From assembly GCA_963741135.1 (NCBI GenBank), contig CAVUHC010000007.1, forward strand, positions 806,001 to 870,000: a stretch of 64,000 bases of DNA. Reading direction: 5' to 3'. The notes below the pieces were generated by a model. That model searched no databases, was not told the DNA's origin, and worked only from the letters and a program-made list of their open reading frames with translations. How positions within the stretch are numbered: the stretch's first letter is position 1; the number at the start of each line of letters is the position of its first letter. The position numbers and the translations under genes were made by a program. This DNA is from Gp6-AA40 sp963741135. Its GTDB lineage: Bacteria; Acidobacteriota; Vicinamibacteria; Vicinamibacterales; UBA2999. Below, one piece after another: positions 26,188-34,960 of the stretch.

Positions 26188-27456
26188 GTGAAGAGACCAT
26201 TGATCAGTTTGTTCTGCGTCGCGGCGTTCTGTTGCGGCGTTTGCCTTCCCGCGGTCGCGCAAACGCTCGAGGGCTTTGCGAAGCTGCCAGCTGACACCTA
26301 TGCCCAGGGCCCGACATCAGGAAATCTCATTCTTCCCGCCAACGGCCGAGTGCCTCCGTTCGACGGCAAACAGCCCGTGCAAGGCGTGTCATCCGTGTTG
26401 CCGGGACGGGACGGAGACTTCTGGGTCATGCCCGACAACGGGTTCGGCGCGAAAGAAAACTCGCCGGATTTCGTGCTGCGCGTCTACCGTATCGATCCGC
26501 ATTTCAAGACGAAGTCCGGCGGGCCGGGAACCATCGACGTTGAGGACTTCATCTCGCTGCATGATCCGAATCACAAGATCGGTTTTCCACTGGTCGCGGA
26601 CGGGGCCGTGTACCCCGGCAGCGCCATTCCCGTCGATCACGCTATCCGCAACCGACGGCTGTTGACGGGCGGTGACTTCGACATCGAGTCAGTGCGCGTG
26701 GATCGTGATGGGACGCTCTGGTTCGGCGACGAGTTCGGGCCGTTTCTTCTCCACACCAATCGGTTCGGGCGGTTGCTGGATCCGCCGTTTCCGCTGCCTG
26801 GCGTGAAGTCGCCGCAGAACCCGTTCCTGGCCGGGGGCACGCCGAACCTTCCACGAAGCAAAGGCTTCGAAGGGATGGCGGTCAACTGCAGCGGGACGAG
26901 ACTCTATCCGATGCTGGAGGGGCCACTGACAACGGACACCGATCAACAGCGTCTCACCATCTACGAATTCAACACAAAAGCCGGTCACTACACCGCGAAC
27001 AGATGGTTCTACAGGATGGAAGCCCTCGGCAATTCGATCGGGGACCTTACCCGTGTAGGCGAGCGGACGTTCCTCGTCATCGAACGCGACAACAACGAGG
27101 GCCCTGCGGCTCTCTTCAAGAAGATTTTTCTCGTCGACTTCGACAACGTCGACGGCACAGGTCTGCTCGTCAAGCAGGAAGTCGCCGATCTGCTGAATAT
27201 CAAGGACCCGAACCATCTCGGCGGACCCGGCGCGATCTTCCGGTTCCCGTTTCAGACAATCGAAGCCGTCATTCCACTGGACCGTCGTCGACTCGGCGTG
27301 CTGAACGACAACAACTATCCGTTCAGCGCCGGCCGTGTTGCAGGGCAGCCGGATCCGGATGAATTCATCATCATCAGATTGGACAGGTCTCTCCCAAGCC
27401 TCGAGTGTGGCGACGACGACCATGGTCATCGACGCGACGACGATCGGAGCCACTGA
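26188..27456 (+). CDS. Secreted phytase-like esterase protein
   Basis: GTG start with GGAGG seven bases upstream. Signal peptide (LISLFCVAAFCCGVCLPAVAQ), then a beta-propeller of the phytase-like esterase type (PF13449): GVSSVLPGRDGDFWVMPDNG, GGDFDIESVRVDRDGTLWFG, DEFGPFLLHTNRFGRLL, SKGFEGMAVNCSGTRLYPML, RTFLVIERDNNEG and LGVLNDNNYPFS. 422 residues with a His/Asp-rich tail (DDDHGHRRDDDR) that could bind metal. Probably hydrolyses a phosphate or carboxylic ester outside the cell. It heads a block of phosphate-related genes. Confidence 0.85.
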   Translation: MKRPLISLFCVAAFCCGVCLPAVAQTLEGFAKLPADTYAQGPTSGNLILPANGRVPPFDGKQPVQGVSSVLPGRDGDFWVMPDNGFGAKENSPDFVLRVYRIDPHFKTKSGGPGTIDVEDFISLHDPNHKIGFPLVADGAVYPGSAIPVDHAIRNRRLLTGGDFDIESVRVDRDGTLWFGDEFGPFLLHTNRFGRLLDPPFPLPGVKSPQNPFLAGGTPNLPRSKGFEGMAVNCSGTRLYPMLEGPLTTDTDQQRLTIYEFNTKAGHYTANRWFYRMEALGNSIGDLTRVGERTFLVIERDNNEGPAALFKKIFLVDFDNVDGTGLLVKQEVADLLNIKDPNHLGGPGAIFRFPFQTIEAVIPLDRRRLGVLNDNNYPFSAGRVAGQPDPDEFIIIRLDRSLPSLECGDDDHGHRRDDDRSH

Positions 27457-27521
27457 ATCCGCTTCTTCGAGAGCGGGTGGGCGGCGGGGCACAGAGCAGT
27501 CGAGTCTAGTAGCGAAAACCG

Positions 27522-28064
27522 TCAACTCGGCTTCCCGGTGTCTGCGTCAGCGATCAGTTTCAGGGCCGCTGCGGCGTCTCCCCACCCTGTGACTCGAACG
27601 TCCTTTCCCTCAAGCGCCGTCGCGATCGCGGTCAACTCCTCGAGTTCCGCGCGCACGCGGGAGGGGAGGGCGTCGACGGTCGTGAAATCCCGTTCGCGGC
27701 CGGCCGCCTCGGGTATGGCGAGGATACGATCGTTGCGAATCCGCTCGGACGGATCGTGATTCACACGGTTCTGCTCGATGTACATGACCCCAAGAGCGCG
27801 GCACGGCAGCACGACGCCGGGGTATGACGCGACATCCCACAGCACCAGCGCGTCGAGCGGATCGCCGTCTGCTCCCAGCGTCGACGGCACGAAGCCCCAG
27901 TCAAACGGGTAGGTCACCCCGAGCACGAGTGGCCGCGACACCGACATCGCATTCCATCGAGGGTCGTATTTCAGCTTGACGCCCGATCCGCGCGGCGATT
28001 CGACCACGACGTGGAAGACTCCGGGTCCGCCGAATGCGGGAATGGTGAGCAGGTTCATGTCCAC
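27522..28064 (-). CDS. ppa: Inorganic pyrophosphatase, family I
   Basis: Hydrolyses PPi to phosphate. Motifs: VFHVVVESPRGSGVKLKYDP, YPFDWGFVPSTLGADGDPLD (the D..DPxD metal-binding signature), LGVMYIEQNRVNHDP and NDRILAIPE. 180 residues, normal for the family. Same strand as the downstream-reading ppx-like gene, 69 bases between them, consistent with one transcript for polyphosphate and pyrophosphate turnover. Confidence 0.93.
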   Translation of the reverse strand: MDMNLLTIPAFGGPGVFHVVVESPRGSGVKLKYDPRWNAMSVSRPLVLGVTYPFDWGFVPSTLGADGDPLDALVLWDVASYPGVVLPCRALGVMYIEQNRVNHDPSERIRNDRILAIPEAAGRERDFTTVDALPSRVRAELEELTAIATALEGKDVRVTGWGDAAAALKLIADADTGKPS

Positions 28065-28132
28065 ACGATAACCTGCGGGCGTCCATTCACGGCTTCAGGT
28101 CCGGGGAAGGAACACTTTCGTTACACCGCTTT

Positions 28133-29656
28133 TTAGATGTGATGCCTGATGATCAGTGCTCGGCCGAAGACGCGCTCGAAGCGGTCGTCAAGATCCTTTG
28201 CGAGCCAGGACGGCAGCAACGGCACTGACAGCGTCACGTTGCGGCCGACTTCGCAGTCGACCGCGATACGGCGGCCACGCGGGCACCTCGCCTCGATCTC
28301 GTCGGCCAGCGCAAGGATGATCGCGGCGCGATCCAGCAGCCCACTCTTGAATGCATCGCGGACCGACGTGAGCGACAGAACGTCCGCATGGCGGTCGCCC
28401 GCCCGCCGCACCACGGCTGACACGAGCGCAAGCTCGTCATGGGCGAAGCCGTTGAGCTCTGTGCTCAGCAGGGTGCTGGCCACGTGCTCGTGTCTGTTCA
28501 GCACGTCGAGGCTCCGTCCGATGTCGAGGACGCGGGCGGCGTGATCAATCGCCATCGCAACGCTGACAGGCGCGCGCGGTTCGAGCGCACGCTGGAGCGC
28601 GGCGGCCACTCCACGCCGGCGCGACGCCGCCTCAGGCCTCCATCCGTCGAACCGCGAGACGAGGGACGACAACGACGCCTCTTTGACAGTCTCAGGGGAT
28701 CCGACGGCCATCTTCAGAAATCGGAGCGCGATGCCCTCACGCACGCCCTGCCCCGAGACCAGGATGTGTTTGGCACGCACGAACTCCGCCAGCGTCTGAA
28801 TCGCGACTGCGCCGCCGACAATTGAGTCAGCTCGCTCCGAGCTGAGTCCGGGAATGTCGTCGCGCCGTTTCTCCCTCGTCGTCGCGAGGCGCTCGACGAT
28901 CTCCCCGAGCCGATCGACCGACAGCTCGTACCCATGTAACCTGCCGATTGGATACCGTCGCGTCTGCCGGTCCACTTTCGCCAGATTCCGCAGCGTGCCT
29001 CCGGTGCCAACCAGACGATCGCCCGAAGCCATGCGACCCACGCCAGCCTTTGCCAGGCGGCTCTGGATGTGCTCGCGCAGGCGCCGGAGCTCTCTGCCGG
29101 TGGGAGGATCGGATTCGAGGAACTTCTCGCTCAGTCGAAGCGCGCCGATCGGCAGACTCACGGCTTCAACCAGCCGCCGGCGCGCGAATCGAATGACCTG
29201 CATGCTGCCGCCGCCAAGGTCGAAGAGGACGCCGTTCGAAACCGAGAGGCCTCTCACGGCACCGACGAAACCGTAGCGCGCTTCTGCGAGCGCTCCAATA
29301 GTCTCGATTCGAATCCCCAGCTCACGCTGGACGCGCTGTGCGAACAATCCGCCGTTGGTCGCATCGCGCATTGCAGCAGTGGCCACCGCGACGATGCGCT
29401 TCGCTCCGACGCCCGTCGCGATAGCCTGAAAATCTCGAAGCGCCTCCATCGTGCGCGCCATCGTGGCTTCGCTCAGCTGTGCGCGTGCATCGACGTCCTG
29501 GACGAGCCGCAGGGGGGCGCGCGAGCCGGCCAGGAGACGCAGATGGCTCGACGCGTCGCGCTCGAACACCATTACCCGGCCTGAATTCGAACCAAGATCG
29601 ATGACGGCTACTGGATCGCTGCGAGATGTGCCGGGTCGCTCAGGCATGCCCGGCAC
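28133..29656 (-). CDS. ppx: Ppx/GppA family phosphatase (exopolyphosphatase)
   Basis: ASKHA-fold enzyme that removes phosphate from polyphosphate or pppGpp. PVAVIDLGSNSGRVMVFE gives phosphate loop 1, EARYGFVGAVRG and GVLFDLGGGSMQVI loop 2, and DRLVGTGGTLRNLAKVD follows. A C-terminal HD-like domain of about 190 residues has DHAARVLDIGRSLDVLNRHE and LNGFAHDELALVSAVVRRAG. 507 residues, the length of full Ppx. It is divergent from the nucleotide-transporter-like gene across a 160-base gap that should hold both promoters. Confidence 0.9.
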   Translation of the reverse strand: MPGMPERPGTSRSDPVAVIDLGSNSGRVMVFERDASSHLRLLAGSRAPLRLVQDVDARAQLSEATMARTMEALRDFQAIATGVGAKRIVAVATAAMRDATNGGLFAQRVQRELGIRIETIGALAEARYGFVGAVRGLSVSNGVLFDLGGGSMQVIRFARRRLVEAVSLPIGALRLSEKFLESDPPTGRELRRLREHIQSRLAKAGVGRMASGDRLVGTGGTLRNLAKVDRQTRRYPIGRLHGYELSVDRLGEIVERLATTREKRRDDIPGLSSERADSIVGGAVAIQTLAEFVRAKHILVSGQGVREGIALRFLKMAVGSPETVKEASLSSLVSRFDGWRPEAASRRRGVAAALQRALEPRAPVSVAMAIDHAARVLDIGRSLDVLNRHEHVASTLLSTELNGFAHDELALVSAVVRRAGDRHADVLSLTSVRDAFKSGLLDRAAIILALADEIEARCPRGRRIAVDCEVGRNVTLSVPLLPSWLAKDLDDRFERVFGRALIIRHHI

Positions 29657-29817
29657 TATATCAAGGGCGCATCACTCCCGGTCCAGGTGAAGGGCCACAG
29701 TGCGGAGACAGCAGAAAGCAGCTCCGCACGGATGATACGATCGATAGAAGTTCCCCTTCACCACACCCAAGGACCGCGTCGCCTCAGGCACCGATGGGAC
29801 GTGGTTGCACAGCACGT

Positions 29818-32064
29818 ATGAGAACGTCCACGCCGCAACAGCCCGCCTCGGCGGTCGTCATTGCCATGACGTGCGCTGCTGCGTCCACAGCGCAGTTCAT
29901 TGCCGGCAAAGCCACACGCGACGCGCTGTTTCTCCAGCAATTCAACGTCACATCGCTGCCGGCGATGGTTGTGGCAACCTCGGTCGTATCGATCGGTCTC
30001 GTCATCCTCAGCTCGAAGTGTCTACGCCGGGTGGCACCGACGACGTTCGTACCTCTGACGTTTGCCGTGAGCGCCCTTCTGCTGATGGCCGAGTGGGCAC
30101 TTGTCTCAGCCGCCCCACGCCTAGCGGCCGCCATCATCTACCTGCAGGTCTCCGGTGTGGGTCCGATCCTCGGGTCGGGATTCTGGCTCGTCGCAAGCGA
30201 GCGGTTCGATCCGCGTACTGCCAAGCGCCGCTTCGGACAGATCGCCGGCGCCGGCACGGCCGGTGGCCTGCTGGGCGGCATCTCGGCCGAACGAGTGGCC
30301 GCGCTTTTTGGACTCGCCGCGACTCTCCCCATGCTCGCGTGTCTGAGTCTGTTCTGTGCGTGGCAGGTTCGGAAGCTTGGCACCTCGGTAGCTCCGGCCA
30401 GGGGCTCGAGTCCAGAGCCATCGCCCGAGCTGTCCGCCGCACCGGCGCGGTCGGGTCTCCGGGTGCTTGCTGACGCGCCGTATCTGCGCGAGCTTGCTGT
30501 TCTCGTGTTCCTCGGCACACTCGGTTCCGCGCTGATTGACTACGTGCTCAAGGTGGAAGCTGTCTCGGCATTCGGGCGTGGAGAAAGCCTGCTGCGCTTT
30601 TTCGCGGCGTACTACGCCGGAACCAGTCTCATCACCTTTCTGCTGCAGACCTTGTCGAGCCGCGCGGCCCTTGAACGATTCGGCTTGGCGGCAGTCGCGG
30701 CGACGCCGTCGGTTGCGCTCCTTGCGGGAGGGCTCGGTAGCCTTGTCTGGCCTGGACTGCAGAGCATCATAGTTGCGCGAGCGGGTGAGGCCGTCTTCCG
30801 AGGCTCCCTGTTCCGCTCGGGGTACGAGCTGTTCTACACGCCGATACCGGTGGCGGAGAAGCGCGCCGCCAAATCCCTGATCGACGTCGGTGTCGATCGT
30901 CTCGGCGACGCGTTTGGTGCCGGCGCGCTGCAGATGATGCTCATGCTCACGCCGGCACGGCAGCCTGCGGCCATTCTGATGGCCGCCTCCGCGTGCGCGC
31001 TCGTCGCGATGTTCGTCGCGCGCCGGCTCAATCATGGCTACATCCAGACACTGGAGCGCAGTCTGCGACACCGCGCCGTGGAACTCGACCTCTCCGATGT
31101 CGAGGACTTGACGACTCGCACCATCATGCTTCGGACGTTGCACGGAGGGGCGGGCACAAGCACGGGAGGACGTCAGCCCGCGGCGGCCGGGCCCCAGACG
31201 AACGCTCTCGTGATTCCCGCGCCTCCGGATCCGGAGATTCAAGGAGCTGTGGTGCTGCGTTCCCGCGACCAGGGCCGCATCGAGGCCCTTTTGCGTCGTG
31301 AGGAAGCACTGCCCGCATCGTTCGTGTCTTACGTCATTCCCCTGCTCGCGTGGGACGCCGTCTCGCGTGATGCGATCCACGCGCTGCAGAAGGTAGCCGA
31401 AGAGCACGTCGGAGAGCTGATTGACGCGCTGATCGATCCCAATCAACCGTTTGCGGTCCGGCGGCGGCTGGCCAGGGTCTTCTCTGTGTGTGTCTCACAG
31501 CGGGCGGCAGACGGCCTGATACTCGGGCTCGATGACCAGCGGTTCGAGGTTCGCTTCCAGTGCGGCCGGTCGCTGGCATCAATTCTCGAAAGGAACGCAC
31601 GAATCCGAGTCGACCCCGAGCGCGTCTATGATGCAGTGCTACGGGAGGTTGCTGTCGGCCGAACCGTTTGGCAGAGCCACGGATTACTGGACCGCCTGGA
31701 GGCACCCGAAGGACGGTCCTTCGTGGATGAGTTCGTCAAGGACAGGACAAACCAGGGACTGGCGCACGTCTTTACGTTATTGTCCCTCGTCCTTCCGAGA
31801 GAGCCGCTGCTGATCGCATATCGCGGTCTTCACACCGACGATCCGGGCTTGAAGGGCACGGCGCTCGAATACCTCGAAGGCGTGGTGCCTGCCCAGATTC
31901 GCGAGCGCCTATGGCCGTTTCTCGAGGATGAGCGTCCAGCGTCGCGCGTCGTCCGGCCGCGGCACGAGATACTCGCGGATCTTTTGCGCTCGCATCCGTC
32001 GATCGAGCTGAACCTCGAAGAGCTGAAACGGCGCGCCAGCAAGGAACCGTGGCAGACCACATGA
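29818..32064 (+). CDS. Nucleotide-transporter-like membrane protein with repeat-rich C-terminal domain
   Basis: About 12 hydrophobic helices in the first 400 residues (IAMTCAAASTAQFIAGKATR, ATSVVSIGLVILSSK, SGVGPILGSGFWLVASERFD, RRFGQIAGAGTAGGLLGGI) resemble the NTP/NDP (ATP/ADP) exchange translocase or MFS fold. FRSGYELFYTPIPVAEKRAAKSL with DVGVDRLGDAFG is typical of bacterial translocase-like proteins. After a Gly/Pro linker (about 440-470) comes an alpha-helical domain of HEAT-like repeats (SRDAIHALQKVAEEHVGELI, QPFAVRRRLARVFSVC). ATG 29818 is chosen; upstream codons are not conserved-looking. Its stop overlaps the kinase start as ATGA. Substrate unproven: ATP/ADP exchange is only suggested by family. 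Confidence 0.8.
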   Translation: MRTSTPQQPASAVVIAMTCAAASTAQFIAGKATRDALFLQQFNVTSLPAMVVATSVVSIGLVILSSKCLRRVAPTTFVPLTFAVSALLLMAEWALVSAAPRLAAAIIYLQVSGVGPILGSGFWLVASERFDPRTAKRRFGQIAGAGTAGGLLGGISAERVAALFGLAATLPMLACLSLFCAWQVRKLGTSVAPARGSSPEPSPELSAAPARSGLRVLADAPYLRELAVLVFLGTLGSALIDYVLKVEAVSAFGRGESLLRFFAAYYAGTSLITFLLQTLSSRAALERFGLAAVAATPSVALLAGGLGSLVWPGLQSIIVARAGEAVFRGSLFRSGYELFYTPIPVAEKRAAKSLIDVGVDRLGDAFGAGALQMMLMLTPARQPAAILMAASACALVAMFVARRLNHGYIQTLERSLRHRAVELDLSDVEDLTTRTIMLRTLHGGAGTSTGGRQPAAAGPQTNALVIPAPPDPEIQGAVVLRSRDQGRIEALLRREEALPASFVSYVIPLLAWDAVSRDAIHALQKVAEEHVGELIDALIDPNQPFAVRRRLARVFSVCVSQRAADGLILGLDDQRFEVRFQCGRSLASILERNARIRVDPERVYDAVLREVAVGRTVWQSHGLLDRLEAPEGRSFVDEFVKDRTNQGLAHVFTLLSLVLPREPLLIAYRGLHTDDPGLKGTALEYLEGVVPAQIRERLWPFLEDERPASRVVRPRHEILADLLRSHPSIELNLEELKRRASKEPWQTT

Positions 32065-33707
32065 GAGTCATCGCACGCCGAGCCCAGACACCGATCCCAA
32101 ACGTCGACGACACCCGCCGGACGCCGACGCAGCTTCCCGACGAGCTCGTCGAGGAGCAGGTGCATCGGTTGGGACTGTTCAGCATGGTCGTAGGCGGCCT
32201 TTGGGCGTTCGGCCTCGCGCTGGACGTGCTGGTCATTCCTCTCACCGTTCCTGGCGGCAACATGAACATGAGGGCCCTGGCTCTCGAAATCTCCGGGATG
32301 ATCCTCGGGGCGCTCATGTTCTGGTATGTCCGTCACCACGCCGGCCCCTGCGACGGCCGGAAGCTGGAGGTCGGGCTCGGCTACATGATCCTGAACGCGG
32401 TATGGATCGCGCTCCTCAACACCTGGGTGTTCGCTCCTCCGGCTGACCAGCAATTGCTTCACGTCTCCTGGGCCGCGGTGCTGATCCTGATCTTCTCGAT
32501 GATCACCCCAGTGTCACCAGGGAAGATGCTCGTCGCAGCGCTCGTGGCGGCCTCGATGGATCCGCTCGCCCTGTGGATTGCGCATCTGCGGGGTGTCGCA
32601 GTCCCACCGGTGCTCAGCTCCCTGATTCTCGTGTTGCCGAACTACACCTGCGCGATGGTGGCGATGCTTCCCGCGCGGTTCCTTCGGCGGGTGGGCCGGC
32701 GCCTGCGCGAAGCGCAGGAGCTTGGCAGCTACCAGTTGATCGAGCTGCTCGGACAGGGCGGCATGGGAGAAGTGTGGCGAGCCCGCCACCGGCTGCTCGC
32801 TCGGAGCGCCGCGATCAAGCTTGTGCGGCCGGAAGTGCTGGGCGCACGGAATGATGCCGAATCCAGCGTGATCCTTCGTCGCTTCGAGCGAGAAGCGCGG
32901 GCGACAGCGGCACTCAGTTCACCGCACACGATTCATGTCTTCGATTTCGGCGTGACCGATGAGGGGACGTTCTACTACGTGATGGAGCTCCTGATCGGCC
33001 GTGACATGGAAAATCTCGTCAGAGAGTTCGGACCGGTCCCGGCTGATCGCGCCATCTTTCTCCTCCGCCAGGTCTGCCACTCGCTGGCCGACGCACACGC
33101 CCGGGGCCTCGTGCACCGCGACATCAAGCCGGCCAACATTTACGTGTGCCGCATGGGACTCGAGTACGACTTCGCAAAGGTGCTCGACTTCGGCCTCGTG
33201 AAGGAGCGCGCGCACGGCGGAGGGCTACCGTCGTTGCTCACGCTGGAGCAAACGACGACCGGCACTCCCGCCTACATGGCGCCCGAAATCGTCCTTGGCG
33301 ACACAGACGTCGACAGCCGCGCCGACGTCTACGCGCTCGGCTGCGTCGCGTACTTCCTGCTCACCGGCCAGCTCGTCTTTGAAGGCGATACGCCGATGAA
33401 GATGATGTTGCAGCACGTGAACGCGCCCCCGATTCCTCCGTCTCAACGGACCGAGTTGTCAATTCCCCGCGAGCTCGACGAGCTCGTGATGGCTTGCCTG
33501 GCCAAGGACCCGCGTGATCGCCCGCAGAACGCGGAGGAGCTCTTTTCGATGGCGTTGGAATGCACGTCATGCGGGAGCTGGGGTCAACACGGCGCGCGAG
33601 CGTGGTGGGAGCGACACCTGCCCGAGCTGACGGGGCCGTTGAGCATCCACGAGCCTGACATCGCGATGAACAGCCGCGCGATGGCCGCGTCATCGTACCT
33701 GCGCTAG
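32061..33707 (+). CDS. Membrane-anchored Ser/Thr protein kinase
   Basis: An N-terminal membrane domain of about six helices (residues about 35-215: LGLFSMVVGGLWAFGLALDV, MILGALMFWYV, ILIFSMITPVSPGKMLVAAL) is followed by a Hanks-type kinase from about 224: LLGQGGMGEVWRARH (P-loop), AAIKLV (Lys), LVHRDIKPANI (catalytic loop), KVLDFGLVKE, GTPAYMAPEIV. All catalytic residues are present. 548 residues. The unusual feature is that the membrane domain precedes the kinase and there is no extracellular sensor after it. The start overlaps the transporter stop by four bases, so the two proteins are made together and the transporter or its helical domain is a candidate substrate or sensor. Confidence 0.9.
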   Translation: MRVIARRAQTPIPNVDDTRRTPTQLPDELVEEQVHRLGLFSMVVGGLWAFGLALDVLVIPLTVPGGNMNMRALALEISGMILGALMFWYVRHHAGPCDGRKLEVGLGYMILNAVWIALLNTWVFAPPADQQLLHVSWAAVLILIFSMITPVSPGKMLVAALVAASMDPLALWIAHLRGVAVPPVLSSLILVLPNYTCAMVAMLPARFLRRVGRRLREAQELGSYQLIELLGQGGMGEVWRARHRLLARSAAIKLVRPEVLGARNDAESSVILRRFEREARATAALSSPHTIHVFDFGVTDEGTFYYVMELLIGRDMENLVREFGPVPADRAIFLLRQVCHSLADAHARGLVHRDIKPANIYVCRMGLEYDFAKVLDFGLVKERAHGGGLPSLLTLEQTTTGTPAYMAPEIVLGDTDVDSRADVYALGCVAYFLLTGQLVFEGDTPMKMMLQHVNAPPIPPSQRTELSIPRELDELVMACLAKDPRDRPQNAEELFSMALECTSCGSWGQHGARAWWERHLPELTGPLSIHEPDIAMNSRAMAASSYLR

Positions 33708-34004
33708 ACTTTCGCTATCCCGACGCTGTGGCACTGGAATCCGGCTTTCCAACGTCCCAAAAGAGCTGGCTCGATCGTTCGCGAGTCTTTGATCCTGAGA
33801 GAAGGCGGCGCGGTGGCGAAAAGCTCCATCCCGACGACCCCGGCTGGGAGGCTGCAGGCCTCGATCGCGCTCCTCAGCTTGACCTGGAAATAACCCGCCC
33901 CTCGCGCTGGTCAGCCTGGATCGGACTTCACCACATTGGAACCCGGTACTGGCGATATCAGTGACCGGATTGGCGAAAGGATCGGCGAAGCAGGCGCCGA
34001 CGAC

Positions 34005-34934
34005 ATGAGCGCACATTCGCGACGGAAGGCCCTCTCGGGGGCGAGGAAGTTCGCGCACGCATTCCGGGTGACCGACGGCCGAAAATTTCGTCTGAAGGAC
34101 ATCGACCCCGCCGACACTGGGGAGTTTCGGTCCAGGGAGCAGGCGGATGGCTTGCTCGAGCGGGGCATCGTGCGCCTCAGGCGGCTTCAGGACAAAATGT
34201 ACGCGCAGGACAGGTGGGCGCTTCTGCTCATTTTCCAGGCGATGGACGCCGCGGGCAAGGACAGCACGATCAAACACGTGATGTCCGGAGTCAATCCCCA
34301 GAGCTGTCAGGTATATTCGTTCAAGGCGCCGTCGGCGGAAGACCTGGATCATGACTTCCTGTGGCGGACGACGCGGTGCCTGCCCGAGCGGGGCCGCATC
34401 GGGATCTTCAATCGCTCGTACTACGAAGAGACGCTCGTCGTGAGGGTGCACCCCGAGATCCTCGAAAGCCAGAAACTGCCGCCATCGCTCGTCACGAAGG
34501 ACATCTGGAACGAACGTTTCGCGGACATTGTCGCCTTCGAGCGCTACGCGACGCGCAACGGCATTGCCATCCGAAAGTTCTTTCTGCACGTGTCGCAGGA
34601 CGAGCAGAAGCGGCGCTTCCTCAGCCGACTGGATATGCCGTCCAAGAATTGGAAGTTCTCACTCGCCGACGTCAGGGAACGGAACCATTGGCGCGACTAC
34701 ATGCGAGCCTACGAGGACATGATCCGGAACACCAGCTCGGATCACGCGCCGTGGTACGTCGTGCCGGCCGATCACAAATGGTTCACGCGATTGGTGGTCG
34801 GGGCAGCCGTCATCGATGCCATCGAGGAGATGCACCCCGAGTTTCCGGCCGTCGATCGTGCCCAGCGCAAAGAACTGGTGGCCGTCCGGACTGCGCTCGA
34901 GGCTCAGGGCAGGCGAACGCGAAAGGCAAGATAG
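34005..34934 (+). CDS. ppk2: Polyphosphate kinase 2 family protein
   Basis: Transfers phosphate from polyphosphate to nucleoside mono- or diphosphates. Motifs: RWALLLIFQAMDAAGKDST (Walker A type), GVNPQSCQVYSFKAPS, DHDFLWRTTRCLPERGRIGI, FNRSYYEETLVVRVHP (Walker B type), KKFFLHVSQ-like RKFFLHVSQDEQKRRFLSR, LDMPSKNWKFS, WYVVPADHKWFTR. About 309 residues, single domain. The start is not certain: ATG 34005 keeps the conserved core, while a TTG at 33936 would add 23 residues. It lies in the same block as ppa, ppx and the nucleotide-transporter-like gene, which makes polyphosphate-to-nucleotide transfer the likely shared theme. Confidence 0.92.
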   Translation: MSAHSRRKALSGARKFAHAFRVTDGRKFRLKDIDPADTGEFRSREQADGLLERGIVRLRRLQDKMYAQDRWALLLIFQAMDAAGKDSTIKHVMSGVNPQSCQVYSFKAPSAEDLDHDFLWRTTRCLPERGRIGIFNRSYYEETLVVRVHPEILESQKLPPSLVTKDIWNERFADIVAFERYATRNGIAIRKFFLHVSQDEQKRRFLSRLDMPSKNWKFSLADVRERNHWRDYMRAYEDMIRNTSSDHAPWYVVPADHKWFTRLVVGAAVIDAIEEMHPEFPAVDRAQRKELVAVRTALEAQGRRTRKAR

Positions 34935-34960
34935 GGGGTCGCGCGCCGGCCGCCAGCGTG

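Noticed and set aside
30121..31446. 441-residue open frame on the - strand
   Set aside because: Antisense to the nucleotide-transporter-like gene, with charged low-complexity sequence and no ribosome binding site.
33728..33964. Short + strand ORF upstream of ppk2
   Set aside because: No ribosome binding site or recognisable sequence; the region is more likely leader or spacer.
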